Part shown: positions 42,254-50,904 of the stretch, in pieces
How positions within the stretch are numbered: the stretch's first letter is position 1
How the letters are laid out: every line of letters starts with the position of its first letter
DNA from: Anaerolineales bacterium
Lineage (GTDB): Bacteria; Chloroflexota; Anaerolineae; 4572-78; J111
Assembly: GCA_015075185.1 (NCBI GenBank)
Contig: JABTUW010000006.1
Location: forward strand, 248,001 to 312,000
Length of the DNA stretch: 64,000 nucleotides
Direction: 5' to 3'
Translations under genes and position numbers: made by a program
The notes under the pieces: model-generated
The model's database searches: none
The model's input: only the letters and a program-made list of their open reading frames with translations
Told to the model about the DNA's origin: nothing

Positions 42254-43863
42254 TGGCTGCTCAACCTCCCCTGGCCTCTCCCCCGCTTGTTTCCCCCTCC
42301 GCTGAAACTGCCGGCATGGCTCGCGCGGCGGCGGTGATTGCCGCCGGCAATGTGGTCAGCCGGATTTTGGGGTTGGCCCGAGAAACGGTCATCGCCAACC
42401 TGTTTGGTGCAACAGGATGGGTCTCCGCCTTTCGAGTCGCTCAGATCATCCCAACCATGCTCTACGATCTGCTGGTCGGCGGAATGGTCAGCAGTGCGCT
42501 CGTCCCTCTTTTTTCAGAACAGGCGGAGCGTGATCGGGCTGGGCTGTGGCATCTGGCCAGTCTGGTCTTGAGTCTGGCTGTCGTGGTTTTGGGTCTGATT
42601 GTCCTCCTGATCGAACTGGCTGCGCCTCAAGTAGCTTTCCTCATGGCCGGCGGCTTTGACCAGGAATTGCTGGCCGCGACCGCCCGCTTGATGCGCCTGA
42701 CCACCCCGGCGGTGCTCTTTCTCAGCCTCTCCGGTATTATCACCGGTTTGCTCTACGCTCTCAAGCGTTTTGCTTTGCCGGCCTTCACCGCCGCTGTTTT
42801 CAACGCCACCATTGTGATAGTTGCCTTGCTGGGGGCGCTGGTTTTGGATTGGGGCATCGAGGCGCTGGCCGTTGGTTTACTCCTGGGGGCGTTGCTGCAA
42901 GTGGCCTTACAATTGCCAGGGCTGCGCGACGCCAGGCTCCGCCTTGTGTTCGACCTCCACCATCCGGCCCTGCGCCGGTTGGGCAAACTTTACTTACCGG
43001 TCATTTTGGGCCTGGTTATCAGCCAGATCGCCATTGCCCTGGATCGAAACTTTGCCTCACGCACGGGCGAGCAGAGCATTGCCTGGATGCAGTACGCAAC
43101 CACCATCATTCAATTTCCTCTGGGCCTGATCTCGGCTGCCATTTCCCTGGCTATCCTGCCCACGCTTTCCCGCCTGACCTCCGCTGCCGGTACGTTGACC
43201 GAATTTATGGATACCCTGACCACCGGCCTGCGGCTGGTTCTGGTGCTGACCATTCCGGCAGCGGTCGCCTTGTTCATCCTGGCCGAGCCGGTGGTGGCTT
43301 TGCTCTTCCAGCACGGCGATTTTACGGCCTTCGATACCCGGCAGACCGCCCTGGCCCTGCGCTTCTATCTTTTCGGCCTGACCTTTGCCGCCATTGATCA
43401 GCCCCTGATTTTTGCCTTTTACGCCCGCCAAAACACCCTCACCCCGGCTTTGGTCGGGCTGCTGGGGGTCGGTTTTTATCTGGCCGCCGCTCTTCTGCCC
43501 AGTCTGGCCCGGCCCATGCAAATGACCGACCTGGTGCTGGCCAACAGCGTCCAACTGACCGGGCACGCCCTGGTCATGCTCTGGCTGGTCAGCCGGCTGG
43601 CCCCGCTGCGCGGCCATGGCCTTGGCCCGGCTACGCTCAAAGCATTAGTGGCGGCCCTGGTTATGGCCGCCGTGCTTTGGCAGGCTCTCCCCTTTTTGAA
43701 AGGCTGGCTCTCGGCTGATAGCTTGATCGCGGAAGTCACCCGGGTTGGCCTACTGAGCGGTTTGGGTGGTGGCGTGTACCTGCTGGCTTTATATCTGCTG
43801 CGGGTGCAGGAGTTGGCTTTGCTGTCGGCGCTGTTGAAGCGGTTTTGGTCAAAACAAGCCTAA
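42253..43863 (+). CDS. murJ: Lipid II flippase MurJ (MviN)
   Basis: A 536-residue MOP-superfamily membrane protein with about 14 helices that flips lipid II across the membrane for peptidoglycan synthesis. Motifs near the start are ISVSRILGLARETVIANLFG-like (VVSRILGLARETVIANLFG) and SAFRVAQIIPTMLYDLLVGG with SSALVPLFSE; later ARQNTLTPALVG. An N-terminal Pro/Ser extension of about 20 residues precedes the first helix. ATG 42253 overlaps the hspR stop by one base, placing cell-wall flipping under the HspR-controlled promoter. Confidence 0.92.
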   Translation: MAAQPPLASPPLVSPSAETAGMARAAAVIAAGNVVSRILGLARETVIANLFGATGWVSAFRVAQIIPTMLYDLLVGGMVSSALVPLFSEQAERDRAGLWHLASLVLSLAVVVLGLIVLLIELAAPQVAFLMAGGFDQELLAATARLMRLTTPAVLFLSLSGIITGLLYALKRFALPAFTAAVFNATIVIVALLGALVLDWGIEALAVGLLLGALLQVALQLPGLRDARLRLVFDLHHPALRRLGKLYLPVILGLVISQIAIALDRNFASRTGEQSIAWMQYATTIIQFPLGLISAAISLAILPTLSRLTSAAGTLTEFMDTLTTGLRLVLVLTIPAAVALFILAEPVVALLFQHGDFTAFDTRQTALALRFYLFGLTFAAIDQPLIFAFYARQNTLTPALVGLLGVGFYLAAALLPSLARPMQMTDLVLANSVQLTGHALVMLWLVSRLAPLRGHGLGPATLKALVAALVMAAVLWQALPFLKGWLSADSLIAEVTRVGLLSGLGGGVYLLALYLLRVQELALLSALLKRFWSKQA

Positions 43864-43891
43864 CCCGCAGTTTTTTCCCGCCAAGTCTCGT

Positions 43892-43920
43892 TTGACAAAA
43901 AAGACCCCCCATTTTACAAT
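43892..43920 (+). promoter_or_regulatory. Strong promoter of the second sortase gene
   Basis: Perfect TTGACA (43892-43897), 17 bases, TACAAT (43915-43920). The transcript leader of about 95 bases contains the palindromic AGTAGTCAGTA-type element at 43936-44010. Confidence 0.8.
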
Positions 43921-43935
43921 AACAACGTGACATAA

Positions 43936-44010
43936 CATCAGTAGCCAGTAATCAGTAGTCAGTAATTAGAGATTTGTTTGTTTACTGATAACTGCTCACT
44001 GTTTACTACC
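43936..44010. repeat. Palindromic CAGTAGTCAGTAATTAG-type leader element
   Basis: Repeated CAGTAG/CAGTAAT units (43940-43966) are followed by roughly complementary TTTACTGATAACTG and TGTTTACTACC, so the element can fold into a long imperfect hairpin. It fills the leader of the sortase gene. The style is like the AGATAGTAG elements, with a different core. Confidence 0.65.
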
Positions 44011-44023
44011 CACCGGGGTGACA

Positions 44024-45043
44024 ATGTTCGGCAAACGCAAGCTGGAAGATTTGAGCGTTGAAGAGCTGGAAAAAGCACTGCTCATCAAACGGCGGCAATC
44101 CCGCCTGGAACGGTTTCAACGCCTCTCCAGTCAAGGCCGTTCGGTTAATGAAGCTTTGATAGGTCAGGAGACACCGCTCGCCAAGCCAGTTACACCGCCT
44201 CAGCCGCCCGTCTCCTGGTCAAAAAATCCGCCGCTTGCGGCCCCCGGCTTTCAAACTGCGACCATCCAACCCCTGCGCGGGCTGTTCGGCCAGCGTAAAG
44301 CCAGCGCCAAGTCGGCCCAAGAACGCAGCCGGACCAAAAAAGTCAGGGACAGTCTGCTCTTGAGCCTGGAAGTAGTTGCCCTGTTGGGCCTGGTGGGTGT
44401 GCTGGTCGCTTCCTATTTCAACCTCAAAGAGTTAAATGCCGAGGTTTCGCTGGCGCAGCAGAGTGCGCTTCAGCAGGAACTGCCGACGCCCACTGTTGCG
44501 CCCCCACCGATTACCTTGAGCCGCTTGCCCGGCGGCCATACCCCGCCTACCTCGCCCGGTGGAGCCGCCCCCGATGTCCCTCTGCACTTGCAGCAGTGGG
44601 TCCAAACCTCCGCCTCGGGCGGGTCAGCCGTGCCCATTGAGGTCAAGCCGACGGCGAAAAGTCCGACCCGCATTATCATTCCTAAAATTAATGTGGACGC
44701 GCCGATCATCAACGGTGTTACCTGGGAGGACTTGAAGAAGGGCGTCGGCCATCTCCCCGGCAGCGCCAACCCCGGCGAGCGAGGCAATCTGTATCTGGCC
44801 GCGCACAACGATATCTTCGGCGAAATCTTTCGTTACCTGGAAAAGATGGAGATTGGTGATGAATATTTCATTTATGCCGGGGAGCAAAAGTTCCGCTATG
44901 TGGTCAAAGAAAAGCGGATTATTAACCCGACCGACGTCGAGGTGATGCTGCCCACCACCGAGCCGGTCGCCACCCTGCAAACCTGCTACCCCTATCTGGT
45001 TGATACCCACCGCATTGTCGTCATCGGCGAATTAGCCGAATAA
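44024..45043 (+). CDS. Sortase with cytoplasmic N-terminal extension (class D-like)
   Basis: A 339-residue sortase. ATG 44024 has GGGG five bases upstream; GTG 44018 is the alternative. A charged cytoplasmic region (1-105; LEDLSVEELEKALLIKRRQ) precedes one membrane helix (about 110-133, SLLLSLEVVALLGLVGVLVASY), a Pro-rich stalk and the catalytic domain. It opens with RIIIPKINVDAPIINGV and carries His in NLYLAAHNDIFG, Cys321 in TLQTCYPY and Arg in THRIVVIG. The TLxTC and short post-Cys end resemble class D or F enzymes. The long coiled N-terminus is not typical and may dock cytosolic partners. Confidence 0.9.
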   Translation: MFGKRKLEDLSVEELEKALLIKRRQSRLERFQRLSSQGRSVNEALIGQETPLAKPVTPPQPPVSWSKNPPLAAPGFQTATIQPLRGLFGQRKASAKSAQERSRTKKVRDSLLLSLEVVALLGLVGVLVASYFNLKELNAEVSLAQQSALQQELPTPTVAPPPITLSRLPGGHTPPTSPGGAAPDVPLHLQQWVQTSASGGSAVPIEVKPTAKSPTRIIIPKINVDAPIINGVTWEDLKKGVGHLPGSANPGERGNLYLAAHNDIFGEIFRYLEKMEIGDEYFIYAGEQKFRYVVKEKRIINPTDVEVMLPTTEPVATLQTCYPYLVDTHRIVVIGELAE

Positions 45044-45083
45044 GCCGCCGGGTGCTATAATTTAGCTTTGTTTCATAAATGCG

Positions 45084-45110
45084 CCGGGGCAGGTCACAGA
45101 CCTGCCCCGG
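45084..45110 (+). promoter_or_regulatory. 11-bp perfect GC-rich hairpin
   Basis: CCGGGGCAGGT (45084-45094) and ACCTGCCCCGG (45100-45110) pair perfectly around a 5-base loop, between the sortase stop and the next ribosome site. No T-tract follows, so it is either a weak terminator or an mRNA stability/processing stem. Confidence 0.6.
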
Positions 45111-45131
45111 TTGGTGATGAAGAAGGTTACT

Positions 45132-45425
45132 ATGGCTAAAAGAACCCGTCGTGAGCGACGTTTTGAAGCTGAAAAGCAAAAACCGATTACCCCCAAAGCT
45201 GCCCCGGCTGAAACCCCAGCCGTTGATACAGCCTCCCCCGTGATGACCGAAGTCTACACGCCGGCATCGTCCAGAACTGCTCAGGCTGCCCCGCTGAACA
45301 ATCGCAAGACGGCTGCGGTCAATTTTGCCGAAGAGTACCGGCACGAGTATCGCGAGCTGACCACCATCCTGACCATTTCCGCCATCATGTTTGCGGTGAT
45401 GATTGGCTTGGCGTTTGTGCTTTAG
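45132..45425 (+). CDS. Small basic tail-anchored membrane protein
   Basis: A 97-residue protein of unknown function. ATG 45132 follows GAAGG; in-frame ATG 45117 and TTG 45111 are alternatives. The N-terminus is strongly basic (MAKRTRRERRFEAEKQK), the middle Ala/Pro/Thr-rich, and one C-terminal membrane helix (LTTILTISAIMFAVMIGLAFVL region) ends the protein, so the bulk is cytosolic. Its 3' end overlaps the convergent gene on the other strand by 41 bases. Confidence 0.65.
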   Translation: MAKRTRRERRFEAEKQKPITPKAAPAETPAVDTASPVMTEVYTPASSRTAQAAPLNNRKTAAVNFAEEYRHEYRELTTILTISAIMFAVMIGLAFVL

Positions 45426-45900
45426 CCGAGCCCTGCTGCTGGCGCAACTCCTCTAAAATGGCGTCAAGCCGCTCCAACAATAATCCCTGACCGTGAGCTG
45501 AGGCCGGTTCGGCCCGGCCCGGCGGGTCAAGAGCATTGCCGGTCAACGCCGGGCCGATGGTCATCGCCAGGGTGGCAATAAGCTTGCCCGTTTGGGTTTG
45601 GGCAAAAATGGGGGCGTACCCCACCGATAGACACGTACTGATGTAGTACAGCGCATCCACAAAGGTCTGAATCTTGGGGTTGATACCGCGCTCGGCCAGG
45701 TAAAAGGCCGCCGACGCGCTGAGCAAAAAGCCGCCCAACGACTCCAAAGGACGGTGCGTCAGCCATTCGGCCACCTGGGCTTCAACATCGCCCCGTTTGT
45801 TCAGCACTGTGTTTAAGGCACTGACAACCTGGGCGCTGGAAACGCCGGTGAAGACGTAGAGTAGATCGCTATTCTGAGCCACAGTGTTAACCTGTTGCAA
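45385..45900 (-). CDS. Two-helix protein resembling a K+-channel pore, divergent filter
   Basis: A 171-residue membrane protein whose centre has the TM1-pore-TM2 order of ion channels: a helix near residues 52-70 (LGGFLLSASAAFYLAE), then FVDALYYISTCLSVGYAPIF and GKLIATLAMTIGPALTG. The K+-channel pattern is ALYYxxxTxTTVGYGDIxPxT..GK; here the filter is SVGYA instead of TVGYG, and D after it is lost. The start is uncertain: TTG 45900 or GTG 45882. A Gln/Ser-rich hydrophilic tail follows with a short helix (LLLERLDAILEELRQQQG). It is the third gene behind the NfeD-like and flotillin genes, 70 bases after the flotillin stop. Confidence 0.65.
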   Translation of the reverse strand: MQQVNTVAQNSDLLYVFTGVSSAQVVSALNTVLNKRGDVEAQVAEWLTHRPLESLGGFLLSASAAFYLAERGINPKIQTFVDALYYISTCLSVGYAPIFAQTQTGKLIATLAMTIGPALTGNALDPPGRAEPASAHGQGLLLERLDAILEELRQQQGSAKAQTPSQSSPQT

Positions 45901-45970
45901 AAATACTACTTGGTGATGCGTAAACTTAGCTGCTGAAATTCATGACGCATGACGCATCACGTTTTAGACT

Positions 45971-48085
45971 TCACTTCCCCACGTAGCGCAAATACACATC
46001 CTCAAAATTCATCTCGGCCAAAATCGGGAGGACCGCCAGGGCCGCGCGGGCTTCGGCCACAAGCGGCTGGTCGGCCTCGCCGGCCTGCACTTCGAGTTGG
46101 TCGAGGACCTGGCTGACCGTCTGCTTTTTGATCGAATTGACATCCAGGCTGCGATCAACCAGGGCCATGAGCTGCGGCATCAGGACTGCCACCTGCTCCA
46201 AAGTCATAGGTGAAGTAGAGGGTAACTGGCCGTTGCCATGGCCATTTCCAACGACCTTGCCTAATAGTTGGGTGCCCAGTTCACGCACTTGCGGTGGGAC
46301 GGCGTTCACCACGTCATTCATCCCTTCGGCAAAAGACATCAGGCGCAGAATGCTGTCGGCGGCTTCTGGCGTGCCGAACATCTTGATTTGCATGTTGGCA
46401 ATGGCCGCACCGATGGCCTGCGCGCGGGCCACGCCGATCTGAATCTGGGCGTCAATCTGTAGGCGCTGCATCTCCAACTGCTGGCTGACGTTATCAAACG
46501 CGGCCAGCGCCTCGGCCTTGGCTTTTTGACCCTCAGCCTCGGCCAGCCCCTTGGCCTTGACCGCTTCGGCCTCGGCCAGCCCTTTGGCCCGGATGACCTC
46601 AGCCTCGGCGCGCATAGCATCGGCTTTGGCCCGGATGACCTCGGCCTCGGCCATACCTTGCAACTGCGCCGCTTCGGCTTTAGCCCGCAGCACTTCCGCC
46701 TCGGCCAGACCGGCGGCGCTGGTGCGCGCCCGTTCCGCGTCGGCCCGCATCTTCTCGGCGTCGCTTTCGGCCTGGGCCTGGGTGCGCTTGGTTTCGGCCT
46801 GCTTCTGGGCCGCCTCGAATTCCGCCTGAGCTATTTCTTTGAGCGCGGCTGCCTGTGCTTCGGCTTCACGAATCCGCTTGAGTGCCTCAATTTCGACGGC
46901 GTTCTTGCGATCAATCATGGCCTTTTGAGCGTCGCGTTCAGCTTCGATCACCTGGATTTGGGCCAGGCGCTTGGCCTGGGCCGTCTCCTCGACGGTTTTA
47001 ACATCCTGAGCCGCCTGCTCACGCTGGGCGGCTACCATCAACCGTTCTTTTTCAGCCGCTTCCCGTTTTTGCTGCTCTTTAAGCACCGAGATTTGCTTGG
47101 TCTGTTCGGCCACCTCAATGGCCTGGTTGCGGGTAATCTCCGCTGACTGGTATTCCTGGTTCTTGCGCTCGCTCTGGACCAGGAGAGTCTGCTCCATTTC
47201 AATCTCGGACAGTTTGATGGCCCGCTCTTTGGCAATGCGAGCCTGTTCCGCCGCCAATTCCTGCTCGTAGATAAACTTCTCGGCAGTGGATTTTTCGGCA
47301 GCCTGGCGTGCCTGCACTTCTCGCTGCTGGGTGGCATTGGCAAAAGCCAAGTCTTGCTCCAGAGTTAGTTTTTCTTTAGAGGTGCTGGTATCGCGCTGCT
47401 TAACTTCAATCTCAGTTTTGCGCTCGATGTCATTGCGCTCGCGCTGAGCCGTCTGAATCACATCGGCGTTGGCCCGCGCCACCTGTGCCCCAAACACGTC
47501 GTCGGTGCCGAAGGAACCCTGGCGGGCAGCCTTCAGGGTGAGAATGCTGACGCTCTCCAGCACCAGGCCGTTTTGCTCCAAATCTTCTTTGACCCGCTCC
47601 TGCACTTTTTGGATAAAATTGTCTCGTTCCTGGTGCAGGCTCATCAGGGTAAAGGTAGCAGCCACGTCGCGCAGCGCGCCATCCAACTTGGCGTCTACCA
47701 ACTGCTTGACGGCCATCGCATCTACCGCTTTGCCGCCAATAGTGCGGGCGGCGTCAACAATGCCTTCAATAGTCGGGTTGACTTTGATATAAAAAATGGC
47801 CCGAATATCAGCGTACTGGGGGTCGCGGGTGAGTAAGGCATTCTGCTCGGTGCGCTCGATCTCAATAGCCATGGTGCCCAGGTCCACCCAGGTGATTTCG
47901 TGGACCAAGCCAAACACAAAAGCGCCCCCATTCATCACCACTTTGGGCTGCGCGCCCCGGCCGGTACGTACAAAGGCCCGGTTAGCCGGCGCTTTCACGT
48001 AAGATTTGGCAATCAAGGCGAAAAAGACCAGTAAGACGATAAAGGCAAAAGCGACTCCAACGGCGATAAGCAAAAAAGTACCCAT
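45971..48085 (-). CDS. Flotillin-like SPFH/band 7 protein
   Basis: A 704-residue membrane scaffold. ATG 48085 is chosen because AAGGAGG lies 9 bases upstream and the protein then starts with its membrane helix (MGTFLLIAVGVAFAFIVLLV). The SPFH domain spans about 30-210 (RTGRGAQPKVVMNGGAFVFG, ALLTRDPQYADIRAIFYIKV), and a long Ala/Glu/Lys/Gln coiled coil with EAEVIRAKA-type repeats runs to about 560 as in bacterial flotillins FloT/YqiK. The C-terminal domain (about 570-704) includes QIKMFGTPEAADSILRLMSF. Flotillins form oligomeric rings that organise membrane microdomains. It follows the NfeD-like gene by 53 bases, the usual flotillin-NfeD pairing. Confidence 0.9.
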   Translation of the reverse strand: MGTFLLIAVGVAFAFIVLLVFFALIAKSYVKAPANRAFVRTGRGAQPKVVMNGGAFVFGLVHEITWVDLGTMAIEIERTEQNALLTRDPQYADIRAIFYIKVNPTIEGIVDAARTIGGKAVDAMAVKQLVDAKLDGALRDVAATFTLMSLHQERDNFIQKVQERVKEDLEQNGLVLESVSILTLKAARQGSFGTDDVFGAQVARANADVIQTAQRERNDIERKTEIEVKQRDTSTSKEKLTLEQDLAFANATQQREVQARQAAEKSTAEKFIYEQELAAEQARIAKERAIKLSEIEMEQTLLVQSERKNQEYQSAEITRNQAIEVAEQTKQISVLKEQQKREAAEKERLMVAAQREQAAQDVKTVEETAQAKRLAQIQVIEAERDAQKAMIDRKNAVEIEALKRIREAEAQAAALKEIAQAEFEAAQKQAETKRTQAQAESDAEKMRADAERARTSAAGLAEAEVLRAKAEAAQLQGMAEAEVIRAKADAMRAEAEVIRAKGLAEAEAVKAKGLAEAEGQKAKAEALAAFDNVSQQLEMQRLQIDAQIQIGVARAQAIGAAIANMQIKMFGTPEAADSILRLMSFAEGMNDVVNAVPPQVRELGTQLLGKVVGNGHGNGQLPSTSPMTLEQVAVLMPQLMALVDRSLDVNSIKKQTVSQVLDQLEVQAGEADQPLVAEARAALAVLPILAEMNFEDVYLRYVGK

Positions 48086-48138
48086 GATATTTACCTCCTT
48101 ACAGGGTAACACGTAATGCGTGAAACATGAATTACAGT

Positions 48139-48885
48139 TCAATCCGGTGGGACAACAGTATAAACTCTTTTAGCTGCGTCGTAATCAACCAGGTAAACTT
48201 CCGAGTCGCGGGGAATGGGCGGTTTACCCGGATCAACTCTGGCAAAAACGGTGATTTGTGTGCCGCTGGGGTCACGTACTTTGACCTGACCGTACGTATG
48301 ATCTACCTGGCTGCTAACTACCCAACCGCGCCGGGCCACGAGTTGCGAAGCGGAGGTGGCTGTGCTGGCAAATGTGGGGATGGCCCGGCTAATCAAACGA
48401 GCCGCACGCGAGGTAAACCAGACCGAGAGCAGCAGTACTCCAAGCAAAACTCCTGCCCAGACCCAAGCGGAATAGGCTAGAATCGCCCCCAGCAGGAGCC
48501 AGTTGACTATCCAGCCCAAAAGGCCAAAACTACCCAGCAGAACCAGCAAAATCATGGTCACCGGGGCGTGACCTACTCCCAGAAATTCCAGCACCCCCAG
48601 CCAGGCTGGCGCGCCTTCCAGAGAGTGGTCAACGTCGTGATCCAGATTGTGATCGAGGTCAACATCGTGATCCAGTTCCAGGTCATGATCCAGGTCAAGA
48701 TCATGGTCTAAATCCAGATCGTGGTCCAAGTCGAGACCGGCGTCGGCGTCTACGTCCACATCATGATCGTGGTCCAGGCCGACGAACTGTAAAGCGGATA
48801 AGCCGAGGAAGGCCAGCAGCGCCAGGCTGAAGGGCAGGTTGTACCAGGCGGTCACAAAAGTCCATAAATCGGTCAATTCTTGCAC
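48139..48885 (-). CDS. NfeD/YqiJ-like membrane protein with Asp-His repeat insert
   Basis: A 248-residue partner of the flotillin. One membrane helix near the N-terminus (residues 10-33), then a striking insert of alternating Asp, His and Leu (about 34-90; units such as LDHDLDLDHDLELDHD), two or three further helices (about 105-165) and a C-terminal OB-fold (VARRGWVVSSQVDHTYGQVKV, VYLVDYDAAKRVYTV), as in NfeD/YqiJ proteins. GTG 48885 is preceded by GGAAG seven bases upstream. The His/Asp region would bind divalent metals well; nothing of this kind is standard in the family. A possible -10 (TATAAT on the minus strand at 48933-48928) lies upstream. Confidence 0.82.
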   Translation of the reverse strand: MQELTDLWTFVTAWYNLPFSLALLAFLGLSALQFVGLDHDHDVDVDADAGLDLDHDLDLDHDLDLDHDLELDHDVDLDHNLDHDVDHSLEGAPAWLGVLEFLGVGHAPVTMILLVLLGSFGLLGWIVNWLLLGAILAYSAWVWAGVLLGVLLLSVWFTSRAARLISRAIPTFASTATSASQLVARRGWVVSSQVDHTYGQVKVRDPSGTQITVFARVDPGKPPIPRDSEVYLVDYDAAKRVYTVVPPD

Positions 48886-48927
48886 GGCAGTACTTCCTTT
48901 ACCAACTTTTTACCGATTCTATAGATG

Positions 48928-48933
48928 ATTATA
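48928..48933 (-). promoter_or_regulatory. Possible -10 box of the NfeD-flotillin operon
   Basis: Perfect TATAAT on the minus strand, 42 bases upstream of GTG 48885. The -35 region is weak. Confidence 0.35.
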
Positions 48934-48994
48934 GGCTGTCGCAGCACCAAATATTCGTAGTTTGGCTACAAAAAAACAGAGATACTATCCCCGG

Positions 48995-50794
48995 TTACAT
49001 CTGGGCCTGGATTCTATCGCGCAACTGGTTGCCCCAGTACGCCCCGGAGTCCCACTGCGCGCCGGGACTCTGGGTGTTGACCAGTTCCTTGTAGCCAAAA
49101 ACAGCAGAGAGCGAGAGACTGCGCTCCCGTAACAGCCAGGCAATAAGCTGCGCGCCGGCCTCAATTTGGGCCGGCGTAGGGGAACTCTGGGTGAAATCCC
49201 CGGCAAAACAAATGCCAATGGCAATCGGATTGTAGTCACCCGCGTGGGTGGCAGTGGTTGTCAGTTCGTTGGTCTGCTGAATTTGGCCGTCGTTGGTGAT
49301 AAAGTAGTGATAGCCAATGCCGGGCCAGCCCTGCTTGTCCACCCGGTGAGCGGCAATGCGGTCGGCGCCGACGGTGGGAGCGACGGCGGTGTGGTGAATA
49401 ACCAGCATTTGAATCTGGTCCAGCGAACGGGTTGGAAACTGCTTGCTGGGGTCGCGTTTCAACTGGTCAGTGATGTCCTGAATGGGCGGCGCGGGCTTGG
49501 CCGCAGATGGGGGAGCCGGAGGGGTACCAGGTGCGGACACTGACGGCAAAGTAGCCGTCTGGGTAGATAACTGCTGTACCTGCGTTTGTAACTGGGCCTG
49601 TTGATCGGACAACTGTTGCACTTGCCCCTGTAATTGAGCCAGTTGAGCCTGGAGCTGCTGGACCAGATTTTGTAATCCCATAGTTTGAGCCAGGAGTTCG
49701 GTTAAATCCTGTTCCTGGGCTACCGGCGCTGGAGCAGGCGTTGCCGGCTGGCTTGAAGGGGGCGGCGGGGGAGCCACCACCGGTAATGGCGGGGGTGGCG
49801 CGACCGGCTGAACAGGAGGGGGAGGCGGAGCGACGGGCTGAACAGGCGGGGGTGGCGGCGGGGGAGCAGCGGCAAGGACCGGCGCTGGGGCCCATTGGGA
49901 GCGGGCCGCCACGGCCTGGCGAAAGGCGTTGTAGGCTGGCTTGCGGTTGCCGCTGGCTTCGACCAGGCCAAAAGGCGAGACCATGCCGTCGCCGTAGCAG
50001 AACCAGAACAGTTCCTCGACTTTGTCGCTGTACCGGCTGATGATGCGGCGGTAGTAGCGCCTTAAAAATTCGGCGGCCTGCTCGCGGTCGTGACCAATGT
50101 CTTCCTCTTTGACCCCCATCTCGGTAATCCAGATCGGTTTTTTGCCGCCGGCCTTATAGTAGTCACTAATCAGCCTGCCGACATAGCCAAAAGCCCAGTT
50201 TGGATTAGGCCAATCGGGTTCGGGGCGCTGGCCGTAGGGGTGAAAGGCGACGACGTCGGCGGGCAGCTTGCCCCCGGTCGATTTGATGACCGTTGTCAGC
50301 CAGCCGGGATCGCCGGAACACAGGCCGCCGGTAACAATCACCGCTTTGGGGTCAGCCGTTTTGATCGCATCGCGGGTGCGGCGCAGCATTTGGCCAAACA
50401 CCTCTTCCCGCAGACAGGGATCATAACTTGTGCCGATATTCTTACGGTCGTGGTCCGGTTCATTCCAAATCTGATAGGCCGGATGGTAGGGCGCCAGCGC
50501 CTGGGCAATCTGGCCGGCCCGTTGGGCAAACCGGGCAATATAGTTATCCCAATTGTCGGCAAAGGGGGGCTTGCCGGGGTAGGTGTCGTAGGTCAGGATG
50601 ATCAGGGAGCTAACGCCGGCATCGCGATAGCCTTTGGCCTTCTGGCGGTAAAAATCAACTCTGGCCGGATCAACCTGTTCCCCGCCGCTCCGGTCGTAAA
50701 AGGTATAGCGGACCATTTCCACGCCGAGGTCGCGCAACTCTGCCGGGTCGGGGTTGCCGGCGGGGTTGTTGGGGTCAATGTTGAGACTGTACAT
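48995..50794 (-). CDS. Glycoside hydrolase-like domain fused to an N-acetylmuramoyl-L-alanine amidase
   Basis: A 599-residue two-enzyme fusion. ATG 50794 has GAGGG eight bases upstream; ATG 50803 directly abuts that site. Residues 1-295 are a TIM-barrel glycosidase of clan A type: acid/base Glu in YQIWNEPDHDR near 112, nucleophile candidate in IWITEMGVKEED near 220. A Pro-rich linker (PPPPPPVQPVAPPPP units, about 300-355) and a Gln-rich coiled coil (about 365-415) lead to an amidase-2/PGRP domain (about 440-599) with zinc ligands in LVIHHTAV and ATHAGDYN. The third ligand, normally Cys in TxCPG, is Ser (NTQSPGAQW). No signal peptide is visible, so export is unexplained. Likely acts on peptidoglycan or wall glycans. 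Confidence 0.82.
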   Translation of the reverse strand: MYSLNIDPNNPAGNPDPAELRDLGVEMVRYTFYDRSGGEQVDPARVDFYRQKAKGYRDAGVSSLIILTYDTYPGKPPFADNWDNYIARFAQRAGQIAQALAPYHPAYQIWNEPDHDRKNIGTSYDPCLREEVFGQMLRRTRDAIKTADPKAVIVTGGLCSGDPGWLTTVIKSTGGKLPADVVAFHPYGQRPEPDWPNPNWAFGYVGRLISDYYKAGGKKPIWITEMGVKEEDIGHDREQAAEFLRRYYRRIISRYSDKVEELFWFCYGDGMVSPFGLVEASGNRKPAYNAFRQAVAARSQWAPAPVLAAAPPPPPPPVQPVAPPPPPVQPVAPPPPLPVVAPPPPPSSQPATPAPAPVAQEQDLTELLAQTMGLQNLVQQLQAQLAQLQGQVQQLSDQQAQLQTQVQQLSTQTATLPSVSAPGTPPAPPSAAKPAPPIQDITDQLKRDPSKQFPTRSLDQIQMLVIHHTAVAPTVGADRIAAHRVDKQGWPGIGYHYFITNDGQIQQTNELTTTATHAGDYNPIAIGICFAGDFTQSSPTPAQIEAGAQLIAWLLRERSLSLSAVFGYKELVNTQSPGAQWDSGAYWGNQLRDRIQAQM

Positions 50795-50904
50795 CCTGGT
50801 CATCCCTCTTTTGTTTTTTGAAATTGAAGATAAGTCCAGTTTACTATGAGTAGGTTCAATGTGTCAACCACCTTCGCCCAAATCGGCAACCTCATTCAAT
50901 TCAT

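Noticed and set aside
48995..50794. Prophage endolysin
   Set aside because: No phage structural, holin or integrase genes nearby; the glycosidase-linker-amidase layout and Pro linkers fit a cellular wall protein.
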